In this document: in pieces, positions 1 to 7,973 of the stretch
How positions within the stretch are numbered: position 1 is the first letter of the stretch
How the letters are laid out: every line of letters begins with the position of its first letter
Source: Treponemataceae bacterium
GTDB taxonomy: Bacteria > Spirochaetota > Spirochaetia > Treponematales > Treponemataceae
Assembly (NCBI GenBank): GCA_024402455.1
Contig: JAKSTS010000037.1
Location: forward strand, 1-18,329
Direction: 5' to 3'
Length of the DNA stretch: 18,329 nucleotides
Notes under the pieces: generated by a model
What the model was told of the DNA's origin: nothing
The model's input: only the letters and a program-made list of their open reading frames with translations
Database searches by the model: none
Program-made: the position numbers and the translations under genes

Positions 1-1193
1 TTCATACCTGCGTCATGAATTTTTTTGCTTACTGAAATAAGTCCGTTCGGGAACAATCGTTTGTTTGGAACATAATCTCCCATCGAATTGCTCCAGTCCT
101 TGCCGTCTTCCAGAAACCAGCCACAGTCCACTACAAAATATTCCATTCCGTGACCGCTTATTGCTTTAAGTATGCGTTCAATATTTTCTTCTGACGGATT
201 GCCCCAGGTTGTGCAGTATTCGTTGAACATTATCGGAAGATGCTGTTCACACTGCGGATTGCCGTTAAGGAATTTCTTTTGGTAAGAAGTAAGGCGCTGG
301 CAGGCAGTGTCTATGTCTTCTGTTGTAGCAGTAAGGATTGCGGTTGGTGTAGTAAAGCTTTCTCCGCTAAGAATATTCTTGTACCAGTGACCAAATTCCC
401 TGTCAGCAATTCCGCCTGAAAAATACATGCTGTTGTCGCGGCGGTAAAATTCCATTTGCCATGAAGATTCAACTGCTAATTGAGCTGCCCAGATTACATT
501 TGCTTTCTTGTCTTCAACTGCTCCGAATGGTGCAAAAGATTTTACTGGCATTGAACCAACCTGTCCGTAACGAATGCTGTTTGGCGGCCAGTATGCCCAC
601 GACGGTTCTAACTGAAGGTCTTCTGCGGTTTCGGTAACAAGATAACCTTCTTCGCTCCACTTGCTGCGTATTCTGTGAAGCAAAAGCATTTCCTGTGCGT
701 CGTCTTTTTCGAAAGGCGTAATTTCTCCAAGAGAAAAACTTGAAAGCATTTCCAGTACTGCAGTTTCGCTGCTGCTGTTAACGAAAGTCGTCTTGCTGTC
801 GAGCGCAAAATCTCCTTCCGTAAAACCGAGTGTGTGTATGTACTGATGATTTTTTCCGTCATCAAAATAAGTAATTATTTCAGTCTGCTCAGCACCAGAC
901 TTTATCTTTGAAACAGTTTCGTTTATTTCCTGCTTAACGAATTTCATGTTGTCGGTAGTGCCGTTGTTGCGCATTGTAACACCGCCGGAATATCCGCTTG
1001 CGTAAACGTCGCCAATAAGTTTTGCCTGAACAAGACAGTCGCCTCTTGATTCCTTTAATTCAACAATGTCGTCTTTTTTTGAAAGAGGAACAATCTGTAA
1101 ATCCATCTGGCCTTTTTCTTCGAGTATGTAGCGTATGTACATGTCGCCTAAAGTGAATGTGCTGTATACTTCTTTTTTTACTGCGTCGTTCAT
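1..1193 (-). CDS. GH36-family alpha-galactosidase, N-terminal part (cut by window edge)
   Basis: About 397 codons read continuously from an ATG at 1193 to the left edge, so the C-terminus is missing. The first ~270 residues look like the beta-rich N-terminal domain of GH36 enzymes. Around residues 285-300 is an FTTPTAILTA segment, where the family usually has FTTP followed by a conserved strand. The catalytic barrel then begins: FNEYCTTWGNPSEENI, then FVVDCGWF and GDYVPNKRLFPNG, matching the family's DDGWF and GDW-N-KFP-G blocks. One difference is DCGWF where DDGWF is common. The catalytic nucleophile and acid/base lie beyond the edge. The enzyme would hydrolyse terminal alpha-galactosides (raffinose-type sugars or galactomannan side chains). 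No signal peptide is seen, so it is probably cytoplasmic. The start is supported by a GAGG Shine-Dalgarno seven bases upstream. It lies downstream of pnuC in the same direction, separated by a hairpin. Family is clear; exact substrate is not. Confidence 0.85.
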   Translation of the reverse strand, partial: MNDAVKKEVYSTFTLGDMYIRYILEEKGQMDLQIVPLSKKDDIVELKESRGDCLVQAKLIGDVYASGYSGGVTMRNNGTTDNMKFVKQEINETVSKIKSGAEQTEIITYFDDGKNHQYIHTLGFTEGDFALDSKTTFVNSSSETAVLEMLSSFSLGEITPFEKDDAQEMLLLHRIRSKWSEEGYLVTETAEDLQLEPSWAYWPPNSIRYGQVGSMPVKSFAPFGAVEDKKANVIWAAQLAVESSWQMEFYRRDNSMYFSGGIADREFGHWYKNILSGESFTTPTAILTATTEDIDTACQRLTSYQKKFLNGNPQCEQHLPIMFNEYCTTWGNPSEENIERILKAISGHGMEYFVVDCGWFLEDGKDWSNSMGDYVPNKRLFPNGLISVSKKIHDAGM

Positions 1194-1210
1194 GGTTTAA
1201 CCTCAATATA

Positions 1211-1251
1211 CAAAAGACAGCTGTTTAAAGCGTTTCGGGCTTTAAGCTGTC
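1211..1251 (-). terminator. Hairpin with T-run between pnuC and the GH36 gene
   Basis: On the minus strand GACAGCT-TAAAGC (1251-1239) pairs with GCTTTA and AGCTGTC (1231-1226 and 1222-1216), with a 7-base loop and a 3-base bulge. TTTTG follows the stem. It would end the DUF2971-pnuC transcript. Only about 20 bases lie between it and the GH36 start, so it could also act as a leader attenuator for that gene. Confidence 0.65.
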
Positions 1252-1269
1252 ATTTATTTTCTTATTGTT

Positions 1270-1959
1270 CTATTGAATTTTTGCTGCTTTTTTCCATTTA
1301 ACAAGCATGATTATTGAATTTGCAAGATAGATGCACCACATTAAAAGAATCGCGATACTGCCGCTTCCATTGATAAAAGACAAAACCCACATAAAAATAG
1401 AAACGCTGTTTACAACAATCCACAAAATCCACTGCTGCCAGAACATTTTAATGGTAACAATCATTGCGATGATTGAAACAACATTTGTAAAAGAATCTGC
1501 AAAAGGCAGTCTGCCACCAAGGTGTTTTAAGAACAAGCCAAAGCCAAAAGTTGCGGCGGCAATAATTGCTGCAAGATAAACAAGTTGTTTTGTGTTCATG
1601 CTTCTTTTGTTTACTTCGTGGGTTTCGGCGTTCATGTTTTTGTTCCATTCATATATTCCGTAAAATTCCATTGGAACAAAATACAAAAGGTTAAGCATAA
1701 CTTCGCCATAAAAAAGCGCTTTAAAAGCAACAATTGCATATAGCACACGGCCTATGCCGCCAATAATATATGCACTCAGTTTGCCTTTGCCTGTCAAAAC
1801 GCTTGCACTAATGCCGCAGACTGCACCGGCAATGCCCTGCCAGTTGTCTTTATAAAATGAAGAAACAACAAGTATTACGGTTGCGCTGAAAACCAGCCAT
1901 AAAATTTCCCAGAGTTTCCAGCCTTGAAATTCGTTTTTTAAAATCGTCTTAACGGACAT
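1270..1959 (-). CDS. pnuC: PnuC-type nicotinamide riboside/NMN transporter
   Basis: A 229-residue, very hydrophobic membrane protein with about seven predicted helices. The best family mark is MEFYGIYEWNKN near the middle, which matches the Q-x-YG-x-Y-x-W block of PnuC transporters; the Trp-rich WQQWILWIVVN stretch near the C-terminus also fits. PnuC proteins carry the NAD precursor nicotinamide riboside across the inner membrane by facilitated diffusion, driven by phosphorylation inside the cell. I chose the ATG at 1959, preceded by AAAGG at good spacing, over a start 48 bases upstream that lacks such a site. The first 22 bases overlap the 3' end of the DUF2971 gene, so the two are probably translated from one mRNA. 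Thiamine- or riboflavin-type relatives (PnuT, PnuX) cannot be excluded from sequence alone. Confidence 0.88.
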   Translation of the reverse strand: MSVKTILKNEFQGWKLWEILWLVFSATVILVVSSFYKDNWQGIAGAVCGISASVLTGKGKLSAYIIGGIGRVLYAIVAFKALFYGEVMLNLLYFVPMEFYGIYEWNKNMNAETHEVNKRSMNTKQLVYLAAIIAAATFGFGLFLKHLGGRLPFADSFTNVVSIIAMIVTIKMFWQQWILWIVVNSVSIFMWVLSFINGSGSIAILLMWCIYLANSIIMLVKWKKAAKIQ

Positions 1960-2744
1960 TCTGATACCTTTATTTTTTTGCAGAGTTCCTGCATTCCGGT
2001 TGAACAAAGATAATCTGAAAGAACATCTTTTGTAACCCGTGCCTGCGGACCAATGCAGATTTCGTTGAATATATCGACATATTTTATGCCGAGCGTATCA
2101 CAAACCTGTCTTAAATTTAATATATAATATTTTTTGATGTTTGTTTCTTCAACAAAAAAATGCGGCTGTCCTAAATATTCATTTACATTATATGGAAGAG
2201 AAACAAGCCTGTATTCTTTTTCACTTACAAAAGACGGGTGCTTAAAAAGAGGCGAACTTGTAACAAGATTGTTGAATAGTTCCTGTACTTTTGACTGCGA
2301 ATAATCATTCCGGTTGATTACAATATCAGCAATTTTCTGCACGATTTCCAAATCATCGCATGTTTTTGAATAATTGACTTTGCATAAAGGCGCATGTCCT
2401 TTTTCGCCGATTTTTGCCAGCAGTTCTTTGTTAAATGCAATGCAGACGCCCATTCCATTTTTTGCATATCTCGACCATTGTGCTGCATCGTCTGCATATT
2501 CGCTGAAACAGCTTGCATAGCTTGAAAGCTTGTCAAAATCTTTCAGGTTTTCTTGAAAAAGTTCTTCCAGTTTTGGATAAAGCGAAGCTTCTATGCGGTT
2601 TTTTACGGCAATTTTCAGTTCTTTTATAAAATACTGCATTTCCTGGCTGTCGTTCATACGCCGAAGATTCCACAGCCATATTTCTCCGTTTGTAATGATT
2701 CCACGCATAGCGTTAAAATCTGTGTAATGATACAAGTTTTCCAT
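1938..2744 (-). CDS. DUF2971 domain protein, function unknown
   Basis: A soluble protein of 268 residues with no signal peptide or membrane segment. It matches the DUF2971 pattern: an N-terminal LYHYT (residues 4-8), a G-E-I-W-L-W strand (20-25), an MNDSQEM acidic turn (30-36), then SCFSEYADDAAQWSRYAKNGMGVCIAFN (78-105), the family's CFSE...WS-YA..G-G-C-I-F core. This family is widespread, often sits in accessory or defence-like loci and has no settled biochemical role that I can name. The N-terminal YHYT and following helix recall the start of DarT-like ADP-ribosyltransferases, but this is only a resemblance. It overlaps pnuC by 22 bases, which ties it to NAD-precursor uptake by context. No strong Shine-Dalgarno is seen before its ATG. 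Confidence 0.8.
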   Translation of the reverse strand: MENLYHYTDFNAMRGIITNGEIWLWNLRRMNDSQEMQYFIKELKIAVKNRIEASLYPKLEELFQENLKDFDKLSSYASCFSEYADDAAQWSRYAKNGMGVCIAFNKELLAKIGEKGHAPLCKVNYSKTCDDLEIVQKIADIVINRNDYSQSKVQELFNNLVTSSPLFKHPSFVSEKEYRLVSLPYNVNEYLGQPHFFVEETNIKKYYILNLRQVCDTLGIKYVDIFNEICIGPQARVTKDVLSDYLCSTGMQELCKKIKVSECPLRRF

Positions 2745-2750
2745 AAGCTA

Positions 2751-2780
2751 ATTTTAGCACATAAGATAAAATTGTGTGCA
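2751..2780 (-). promoter_or_regulatory. Possible extended -10 promoter for the DUF2971-pnuC pair
   Basis: Reading the minus strand, TGCTAAAAT is an extended -10 (TG-N-TAAAAT, with TAAAAT at 2756-2751). A TGCACA hexamer lies 18 bases upstream. Transcription would begin within a few bases of the ATG at 2744, giving a leaderless or nearly leaderless message, consistent with the lack of a Shine-Dalgarno. Motif-level evidence only. Confidence 0.35.
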
Positions 2781-2909
2781 TTTTCAGAAAATGGTTTTTT
2801 GAATGTTGTTTTAAATTCATCGCTAAAAATTAATGGAATTGTTTTCAAAAATTTGAAAAACTTAAAACGTTTTTTATCCGGGGCGTTTGTTGTGTTTTCT
2901 TTATGTAGC

Positions 2910-2938
2910 TTGAAAATGCTCTGCTATTTCAGTATTAT
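2910..2938 (+). promoter_or_regulatory. Sigma-70-type promoter for the phosphofructokinase gene
   Basis: TTGAAA (2910-2915), a 17-base spacer and TATTAT (2933-2938) stand about 75 bases before the ATG. Hexamers and spacing are close to consensus. The leader ends with an AGGAG ribosome binding site about five bases before the start codon. Confidence 0.6.
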
Positions 2939-3012
2939 AAGCGTGTTAATTTTAACGGAAGCAGTATTGTGCAAACACAGGCTGCTGAAAATATATAGAA
3001 ATAGGAGACAAT

Positions 3013-4668
3013 ATGTCAATTTCTGCATTGCAAAAGGCACGGTATGAATACCAGCCAAAACTTCCTGCTGTGCTTAAGAACAAACTTAACAAGATTGTTG
3101 TTGAGTTTGGCAAGGCAACAGAATCTGTTGCTGATCAGGCTGAACTTAAAGAGCTTTTCAAGAATACTTATGGAAAACCAGAAGCTCTTGTTGTAAAAGG
3201 CAAAAACTCAGATGTTAACAAACAGATTAAAGTTGGTGTAATTCTTTCTGGTGGTCAGGCTCCTGGTGGACACAACGTTATTGCTGGTCTTTATGACGGA
3301 ATTAAAGCAGGCAATAAAGCTTCTACACTTTATGGTTTTAAAGGCGGTCCAAGCGGACTTATTGAATGTGACTATGTAGAATTTGATGACAAATTTATTG
3401 ATGAATACCGCAACACAGGTGGATTTGATATTATTGGTTCTGGCCGCACAAAGATTGAAACAGATGAACAGTACAAGGCTTCTGCTGAAACAGCAAAAAA
3501 ACTTGGTCTTGATGCTATCGTAATCATTGGTGGCGATGACTCTAACACAAACGCAGCTTTGCTTGCTGAATATTTTGTTGCAAACAATGTCGGCACACGT
3601 GTTATCGGTTGTCCAAAAACTATTGACGGCGACCTTAAAAACGAACTTATTGAAACTTCATTCGGTTTTGATACAGCTTGTAAAACATATTCTGAACTTA
3701 TCGGAAACATTGAACGTGATGCAAACTCTGCAAAGAAATACTGGCACTTCATCAAATTGATGGGCCGTTCTGCTTCACATATTGCTCTTGAATGCGAACT
3801 TCAGACACAGGCAAACATCTGCTTGATTTCAGAAGAAGTTGAAGCAAAAAAAATGACACTCCGCCAGATTACAGACGATATCTGTAAAGCTGTTGCAAAA
3901 CGTGCAGAAGGTGCCGGAAACTTCGGTGTTATCCTTATTCCAGAAGGTCTTGTTGAATTTATTCCAGAAATGAAAGTTCTCATTGCAGAACTTAATGATA
4001 AAATGGCTCTTAAAGCTGATGAATTCAATGCACTTAAAGATTTTGCTGCAAAGAAAGACTGGCTCAAAGCTAATCTTACAGCTGCAAGTTTTGAAACATT
4101 TGCAAGCCTCCCTGAAGCAATTGCTGCTCAGTTCCTTGCAGACCGCGACCCTCACGGAAACGTTCAGGTTAGCCGCATTGATACAGAAAAACTTCTTGCA
4201 CTCAGTGTTGAAGCACGTCTTGCAGAAATGAAAAAAGAAGGAACTTACAAAGGCAAGTTCAGCTCATACTGCCACTTCTTCGGTTACGAAGGACGCTGTG
4301 CATTCCCTTCAAACTTTGATGCAGATTACTGCTACAGCCTTGGTTACAATGCATTTGTTCTCATTGCTTCTGGTGTTACAGGTTATCTTTCAAGCGTACG
4401 CAACCTTACAGCTCCAGCTGACAAATGGATTGCCGGTGGCATTCCATTGACAATGATGATGAACATGGAACAGCGCCATGGTTCTAAAAAACCAGTTATT
4501 CGCAAGGCTCTGGTTGAACTTGATGGTGCTCCATTTAAAGCTTATGCTGAAAACCGCGACAAGTGGGCTGTTGAAACAGCTTACCTTTATCCAGGTGCTA
4601 TTCAGTATTATGGTCCAAGCGAAGTTTGTGACCAGCCGACAAAAACTTTGAAACTTGAACACAAATAA
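3013..4668 (+). CDS. pfp: Pyrophosphate-dependent 6-phosphofructokinase, long form
   Basis: 551 residues, the size of the long PPi-dependent phosphofructokinases known from spirochaetes and plants. It phosphorylates fructose 6-phosphate to fructose 1,6-bisphosphate using pyrophosphate, reversibly, in the cytoplasm. Visible motifs: the N-terminal [17 protein letters not shown] loop (73-90), GGDDSNT (173-179), PKTIDGDL (201-208) with the catalytic Asp of T-I-D-G-D, and MGRSAS (250-255). The second Asp of GGDD is the known mark of pyrophosphate rather than ATP use. An insert rich in Ala, Lys and Leu after about residue 330 is typical of the long form. The ATG follows AGGAG at proper spacing. Codon choice is strongly biased (GCA/GCT, CTT, AAA), as in a highly expressed gene. 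It is a single-gene unit with its own promoter and terminator. Very secure. Confidence 0.95.
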   Translation: MSISALQKARYEYQPKLPAVLKNKLNKIVVEFGKATESVADQAELKELFKNTYGKPEALVVKGKNSDVNKQIKVGVILSGGQAPGGHNVIAGLYDGIKAGNKASTLYGFKGGPSGLIECDYVEFDDKFIDEYRNTGGFDIIGSGRTKIETDEQYKASAETAKKLGLDAIVIIGGDDSNTNAALLAEYFVANNVGTRVIGCPKTIDGDLKNELIETSFGFDTACKTYSELIGNIERDANSAKKYWHFIKLMGRSASHIALECELQTQANICLISEEVEAKKMTLRQITDDICKAVAKRAEGAGNFGVILIPEGLVEFIPEMKVLIAELNDKMALKADEFNALKDFAAKKDWLKANLTAASFETFASLPEAIAAQFLADRDPHGNVQVSRIDTEKLLALSVEARLAEMKKEGTYKGKFSSYCHFFGYEGRCAFPSNFDADYCYSLGYNAFVLIASGVTGYLSSVRNLTAPADKWIAGGIPLTMMMNMEQRHGSKKPVIRKALVELDGAPFKAYAENRDKWAVETAYLYPGAIQYYGPSEVCDQPTKTLKLEHK

Positions 4669-4682
4669 GTTTTGAAAAGTTG

Positions 4683-4699
4683 ATGTCTTAAACAGACAT
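4683..4699 (+). repeat. Small hairpin ahead of the phosphofructokinase terminator
   Basis: ATGTCT and AGACAT form a 6-bp stem around a 5-base loop, just after the stop codon and before the main terminator. It may protect the 3' end of the message or have no role. Confidence 0.35.
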
Positions 4700-4701
4700 A
4701 A

Positions 4702-4746
4702 AAGGACAACAGGTTTTGCTTTTGCAAGATTTGTTGTCCTTATTTT
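4702..4746 (+). terminator. Intrinsic terminator after the phosphofructokinase gene
   Basis: AAGGACAACA (4702-4711) pairs perfectly with TGTTGTCCTT (4732-4741); an inner TTGC/GCAA stem can extend it. ATTTTC follows. It separates this transcript from the protease gene. Confidence 0.75.
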
Positions 4747-4787
4747 CATATGGCGGACGTTCTGCTTTAATTGAAAACAATACAATT

Positions 4788-4801
4788 AAAATTGCAATTT
4801 T
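4788..4801. promoter_or_regulatory. 14-bp perfect palindrome upstream of the protease gene
   Basis: AAAATTGCAATTTT is a perfect dyad about 155 bases before the protease start, in an otherwise plain AT-rich spacer. It could be a regulator binding site. AT-rich palindromes of this size do arise by chance. I found no convincing -35/-10 pair in this spacer. Confidence 0.25.
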
Positions 4802-4957
4802 TATAGATGCACTAAATATCAATACATAAATTGAAAGAGCGCATGGTTTTCAGTTTTTTCAGTTTATATATGGAAATTTAGAAATGCCAGCTGCAAAATG
4901 TGGCACTCGGAATGACGCTAAAAATTGAATTTTAGAACTCGTTTATAAGGAAAAATA

Positions 4958-6193
4958 ATGAAGCTTTACAGTCGTTTTCAGGTAATTTTAATTGCATCCA
5001 TTACAGCGCTTGCCGTTATTGTTTTGTGCAGTGTCTGTCTTTTTATCAATTATTATCGTGTAAATTCAGCAGAAACTGTTGTTGAGCAAACTGCACACGA
5101 AGATGAACAGGTTCCGGTTTTAAATGATACTCCTGTTTTTGAGTTTAAAACTTCGCAGGTTTCGCCTGTTTTAAAAGAAACTCTTGACGGCTATACACAG
5201 GAAGAAGTGCAGAATATTACAGTTTATGAAACATGCAAAGACGCAGTTGTAAATATTACGACAGAAGTTGTGGCTGTAAACTGGTTTCTTGAGCCTGTTC
5301 CACAGGAAGGCAGCTCTGGTTCTGGTGCAATTATTGATAAGCGCGGCTATGTTGTAACAAACACGCATGTAATTGCAGATGCTTACCGCATTTATATTGC
5401 TCTGTCTGACGGCACGCAGTACGAAGGCACTGTTGTAGGTTCAGATTCTGCAAGTGATATTGCTGTTGTAAAATTTACGCCGCCTGAAAACCTGGAATTG
5501 CGTACAATTGATTTTGGTGAATCTACACATTTGAAAATAGGACAGAAAGTTATTGCAATCGGCAACCCGTTCGGTCTTGACAGAACAATGACTACAGGAA
5601 TTGTGTCTGGTTTAGGCCGCCCGATTCAGTCTTCTCAAAACACAATTATCAGGGACATGATTCAAACTGATACGGCAATTAACCCTGGAAATTCCGGCGG
5701 CCCGCTTTTGGATATGAGCGGAAAGATTGTCGGCATAAATACAATGATTTATTCAAATTCCGGTGATTCTGCCGGAATCAGTTTTGCTGTTCCTGCAAAT
5801 ACAGCAAAGCGCGTTGCTGCAGAGCTTATTCAAAACGGAAAAGTGCGCCGTGGAACAATTGATGCAAGTTTTGTTCAGCTTAACAGCTCAATTGCAAATT
5901 ATGCAAAACTTGCAGTAAATTCCGGATTGCTTGTGCAGCAGGTTGTGCCGAACGGCAATGCTGAAAAAGCCGGCATAAAAGGCGGAACACAGGCTGTGCG
6001 TTATGGTTCAGCACGCAATTCGCAGGTTATTTATCTTGGCGGCGATGTAATTACAGCAATTGACGGCATTGCAGTAAGTTCTCTTGCCGGTTATTATGCT
6101 GCGCTTGAAAGCAAAAAGCCGGGCGAAGAAGTTTCTGTTGCTGTTCTTCGCGGCAGAAAAACTGAAGTAATCGAAGTCGTTTTAACTGAATAA
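4958..6193 (+). CDS. HtrA/Deg-family serine protease, membrane-anchored
   Basis: 411 residues. A basic N-terminus and one hydrophobic segment (about 9-32) without a clear cleavage site suggest an inner-membrane anchor with the rest in the periplasm. The trypsin-like domain spans about 85-290 with the full catalytic triad: His137 in TNTHVI, Asp167 in SDIAVV, Ser246 in GNSGGP. The GNPFGL and TTGIVSGLGR blocks are classic for the family. One PDZ domain follows (about 300-408), containing LGGDVITAIDG. This layout is that of DegS/DegQ-type quality-control proteases, which degrade or sense misfolded envelope proteins; one PDZ and an anchor are closest to DegS, although a stress-sensing role cannot be read from sequence. 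The ATG follows AAGGA. It is followed by the GH5 gene in the same direction after 127 bases. Confidence 0.93.
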   Translation: MKLYSRFQVILIASITALAVIVLCSVCLFINYYRVNSAETVVEQTAHEDEQVPVLNDTPVFEFKTSQVSPVLKETLDGYTQEEVQNITVYETCKDAVVNITTEVVAVNWFLEPVPQEGSSGSGAIIDKRGYVVTNTHVIADAYRIYIALSDGTQYEGTVVGSDSASDIAVVKFTPPENLELRTIDFGESTHLKIGQKVIAIGNPFGLDRTMTTGIVSGLGRPIQSSQNTIIRDMIQTDTAINPGNSGGPLLDMSGKIVGINTMIYSNSGDSAGISFAVPANTAKRVAAELIQNGKVRRGTIDASFVQLNSSIANYAKLAVNSGLLVQQVVPNGNAEKAGIKGGTQAVRYGSARNSQVIYLGGDVITAIDGIAVSSLAGYYAALESKKPGEEVSVAVLRGRKTEVIEVVLTE

Positions 6194-6218
6194 ATTTTCT
6201 TTATAAAACAGAATGATG

Positions 6219-6231
6219 TCGGCGTAGCCGA
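6219..6231 (+). repeat. Short GC-rich hairpin after the protease gene
   Basis: TCGGC-GTA-GCCGA is a 5-bp stem with a 3-base loop in an AT-rich spacer. It lacks a T-run, so it is not a clear terminator. It is similar in style to the CGACGC-TCT-GCGTCG dyad at 18302-18316. Confidence 0.3.
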
Positions 6232-6249
6232 TGAAAGCATTTTGGTACG

Positions 6250-6284
6250 GCTCTAAAAAAACAGTTTAACTGATTTTTTGGAGC
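6250..6284 (+). repeat. Long hairpin between protease and GH5 genes
   Basis: GCTC (6250-6253) pairs with GAGC (6281-6284), then A6 (6255-6260) with T6 (6274-6279), and CAGTT with AACTG at the tip (6262-6266, 6268-6272), with one A-A mismatch. It may end the protease message inside its own T-tract, or structure the leader of the GH5 gene, whose GAGGA ribosome binding site begins about 25 bases later. Confidence 0.4.
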
Positions 6285-6320
6285 TGTTCGTAACCTGCAG
6301 TTTTTTTTGAGGATTAGTCC

Positions 6321-7973
6321 ATGAAAAAGAATTTCCGTAATTTTTTGTTTTTTTGTTTTGCCTGTCTGTTGCTGCTTTTTGCCTGCAGTGCAAAAAAGGC
6401 GGACAAAAAAACTGAAACAAAAGCAGTTGATGCAACAAAATATTCTACGGTTATCATGCTTGATAAAGCTTTATTTGAAGACATGAAAAACACAGATACT
6501 TTAAGCATCAGCACCAAAAAATGCGGCATGCACACTAATCCAAATCTTTCGGTCAGCAGACCAAAGTTAAAGCTTGTGTTGAATGACGGTTTGCAGACAG
6601 TTTTGAAATGTGAAAAAATTTCTGATAATTCAGTTTTTGATAAAGAACTTCAGAATCTGTCGCTTAAAGCTGCAAACCAGACGACTGTCTGTTCTGTGTC
6701 TTCAAAAGAAATTGAAGCTTTAAAAAAGCATGGGCTTTTAATTTTGGGTTATGGTGCAGAAACTGCAAATGTTTCGCTTTCATGTTTAGATTATTCTGCA
6801 AAAAACGGCACAAACATTGATACGTCGGCTTCTGCAAAAGACTATTTTGCTTCTCATTATAAAATGGGCTGGAATCTTGGCAATTATCTTGATACGCTCG
6901 GTTCCGGCATAAATTCAGGTTTTTCGGCTTCAGAAAACTGGTGCAGGGCAGAAGCTTCTCCTGAACTTTTTAAAGGATTAAAAGCACTTGGTTTTGATTT
7001 TGTGCGTATTCCTGTTACTTATGTAAATCATATTGGAAATGCGCCAGATTATAAAATAAACGAAGATTTTCTTGCATATCTTAAAAAAGTTGTAGATATG
7101 GCTTTAGCTGAAAATCTTGGTGTTTTAATAAACATTCATCATGACGGTTCTGACGTAAATCAATGGCTTAATATTTCAAAAGCAGATGACAATGAAAAAA
7201 ATTATATAGAACAGACTGTTAAATTCTGTGCAATCTGGAATCAGGTTGCTTTTGCTTTTAGAGATTATGGTTCAAACCTTGCTTTTGAAGGTTTTAATGA
7301 AATTCAGGACGGAAAGTGGGGTTGGGGTGCAAACCGCAGCGATGACGGAATTCAATATTCAATTGTAAATAAATGGAACCAGGCTTTTGTTGCTGCTGTG
7401 CGTGCAACTGGGGGCAATAATGTTTACCGCTATTTGGGCTTGAACGGTTATTGCGCTTCGCCAGATTGTCTTTCGTCTTTGGTTTTGCCGGAAGATTGCG
7501 GTATAGACAGCATAAACAGGTTTGCCGTTTCTTTTCATTATTATTCGCCTTCAGACTTTGGAATTGAAGCAAAAATTCACAAATGGGGTACTGATTTTGG
7601 AAATGTTCCGGTTGAAGAAACTTCAGGCAATTCGCAGGAACAGACGCTTATAAAAACTTTTGACAGGGTTTCTGCTTTATTTAAAGACTGTGCCGTTTAT
7701 GTCGGTGAATATGGCGCAACTTATCAGGGAAAAACTTATTCAGATTATCAAAGATATTATCTTGAATTTTTGGTTCAATATGCGCACAAAAAAAATATGC
7801 TTCCGGTTCTGTGGGACAATAATGCTGAATCAACTGGCAGAGAAAGTTTTGGCTTTATCGACCGCAAGACAGGAAAAGTTCGTGCCGGGTATGAATATTT
7901 AAGAAAAGGCATTCAGCGTGCATCTGCACAAGAAAGAGAAATTACAGAAATTGAAAAACCAAAAATGCAATAA
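6321..7973 (+). CDS. GH5-family beta-glucanase (cellulase-like) lipoprotein
   Basis: 550 residues. A lipoprotein signal peptide ends in LFAC with Cys22 as the lipidated residue, so the enzyme is membrane-anchored in the periplasm or on the surface. Residues ~40-160 form a beta-rich module ending in GLLILGYGAETANVSLS, like the last strand of a jelly-roll carbohydrate-binding module. The GH5 barrel runs from ~175 to 530: MGWNLGNYLD (182-191), DFVRIPVTY (226-234), NIHHDG (271-276), EGFNEIQDG with the acid/base Glu327, and VGEYGA with the nucleophile Glu463; WDN (498-500) is the usual late Trp. All expected catalytic residues are present. MGWNLGN...LD is typical of subfamily 4 endoglucanases/xyloglucanases, but substrate cannot be fixed. 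No dockerin or sorting signal. The ATG follows GAGGA. A charged tail (EREITEIEKPKMQ) ends the protein. Confidence 0.92.
   Translation: MKKNFRNFLFFCFACLLLLFACSAKKADKKTETKAVDATKYSTVIMLDKALFEDMKNTDTLSISTKKCGMHTNPNLSVSRPKLKLVLNDGLQTVLKCEKISDNSVFDKELQNLSLKAANQTTVCSVSSKEIEALKKHGLLILGYGAETANVSLSCLDYSAKNGTNIDTSASAKDYFASHYKMGWNLGNYLDTLGSGINSGFSASENWCRAEASPELFKGLKALGFDFVRIPVTYVNHIGNAPDYKINEDFLAYLKKVVDMALAENLGVLINIHHDGSDVNQWLNISKADDNEKNYIEQTVKFCAIWNQVAFAFRDYGSNLAFEGFNEIQDGKWGWGANRSDDGIQYSIVNKWNQAFVAAVRATGGNNVYRYLGLNGYCASPDCLSSLVLPEDCGIDSINRFAVSFHYYSPSDFGIEAKIHKWGTDFGNVPVEETSGNSQEQTLIKTFDRVSALFKDCAVYVGEYGATYQGKTYSDYQRYYLEFLVQYAHKKNMLPVLWDNNAESTGRESFGFIDRKTGKVRAGYEYLRKGIQRASAQEREITEIEKPKMQ

Noticed and set aside
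2553..3047. 164-codon plus-strand frame antisense to the DUF2971 gene and into the phosphofructokinase start
   Set aside because: It covers a clear gene on the other strand and the phosphofructokinase promoter, has no plausible ribosome binding site and no recognisable domain.
4390..4785. 131-codon minus-strand frame under the phosphofructokinase 3' end
   Set aside because: Antisense to a highly biased coding region; it would start beyond the terminator and shows no protein-like pattern.
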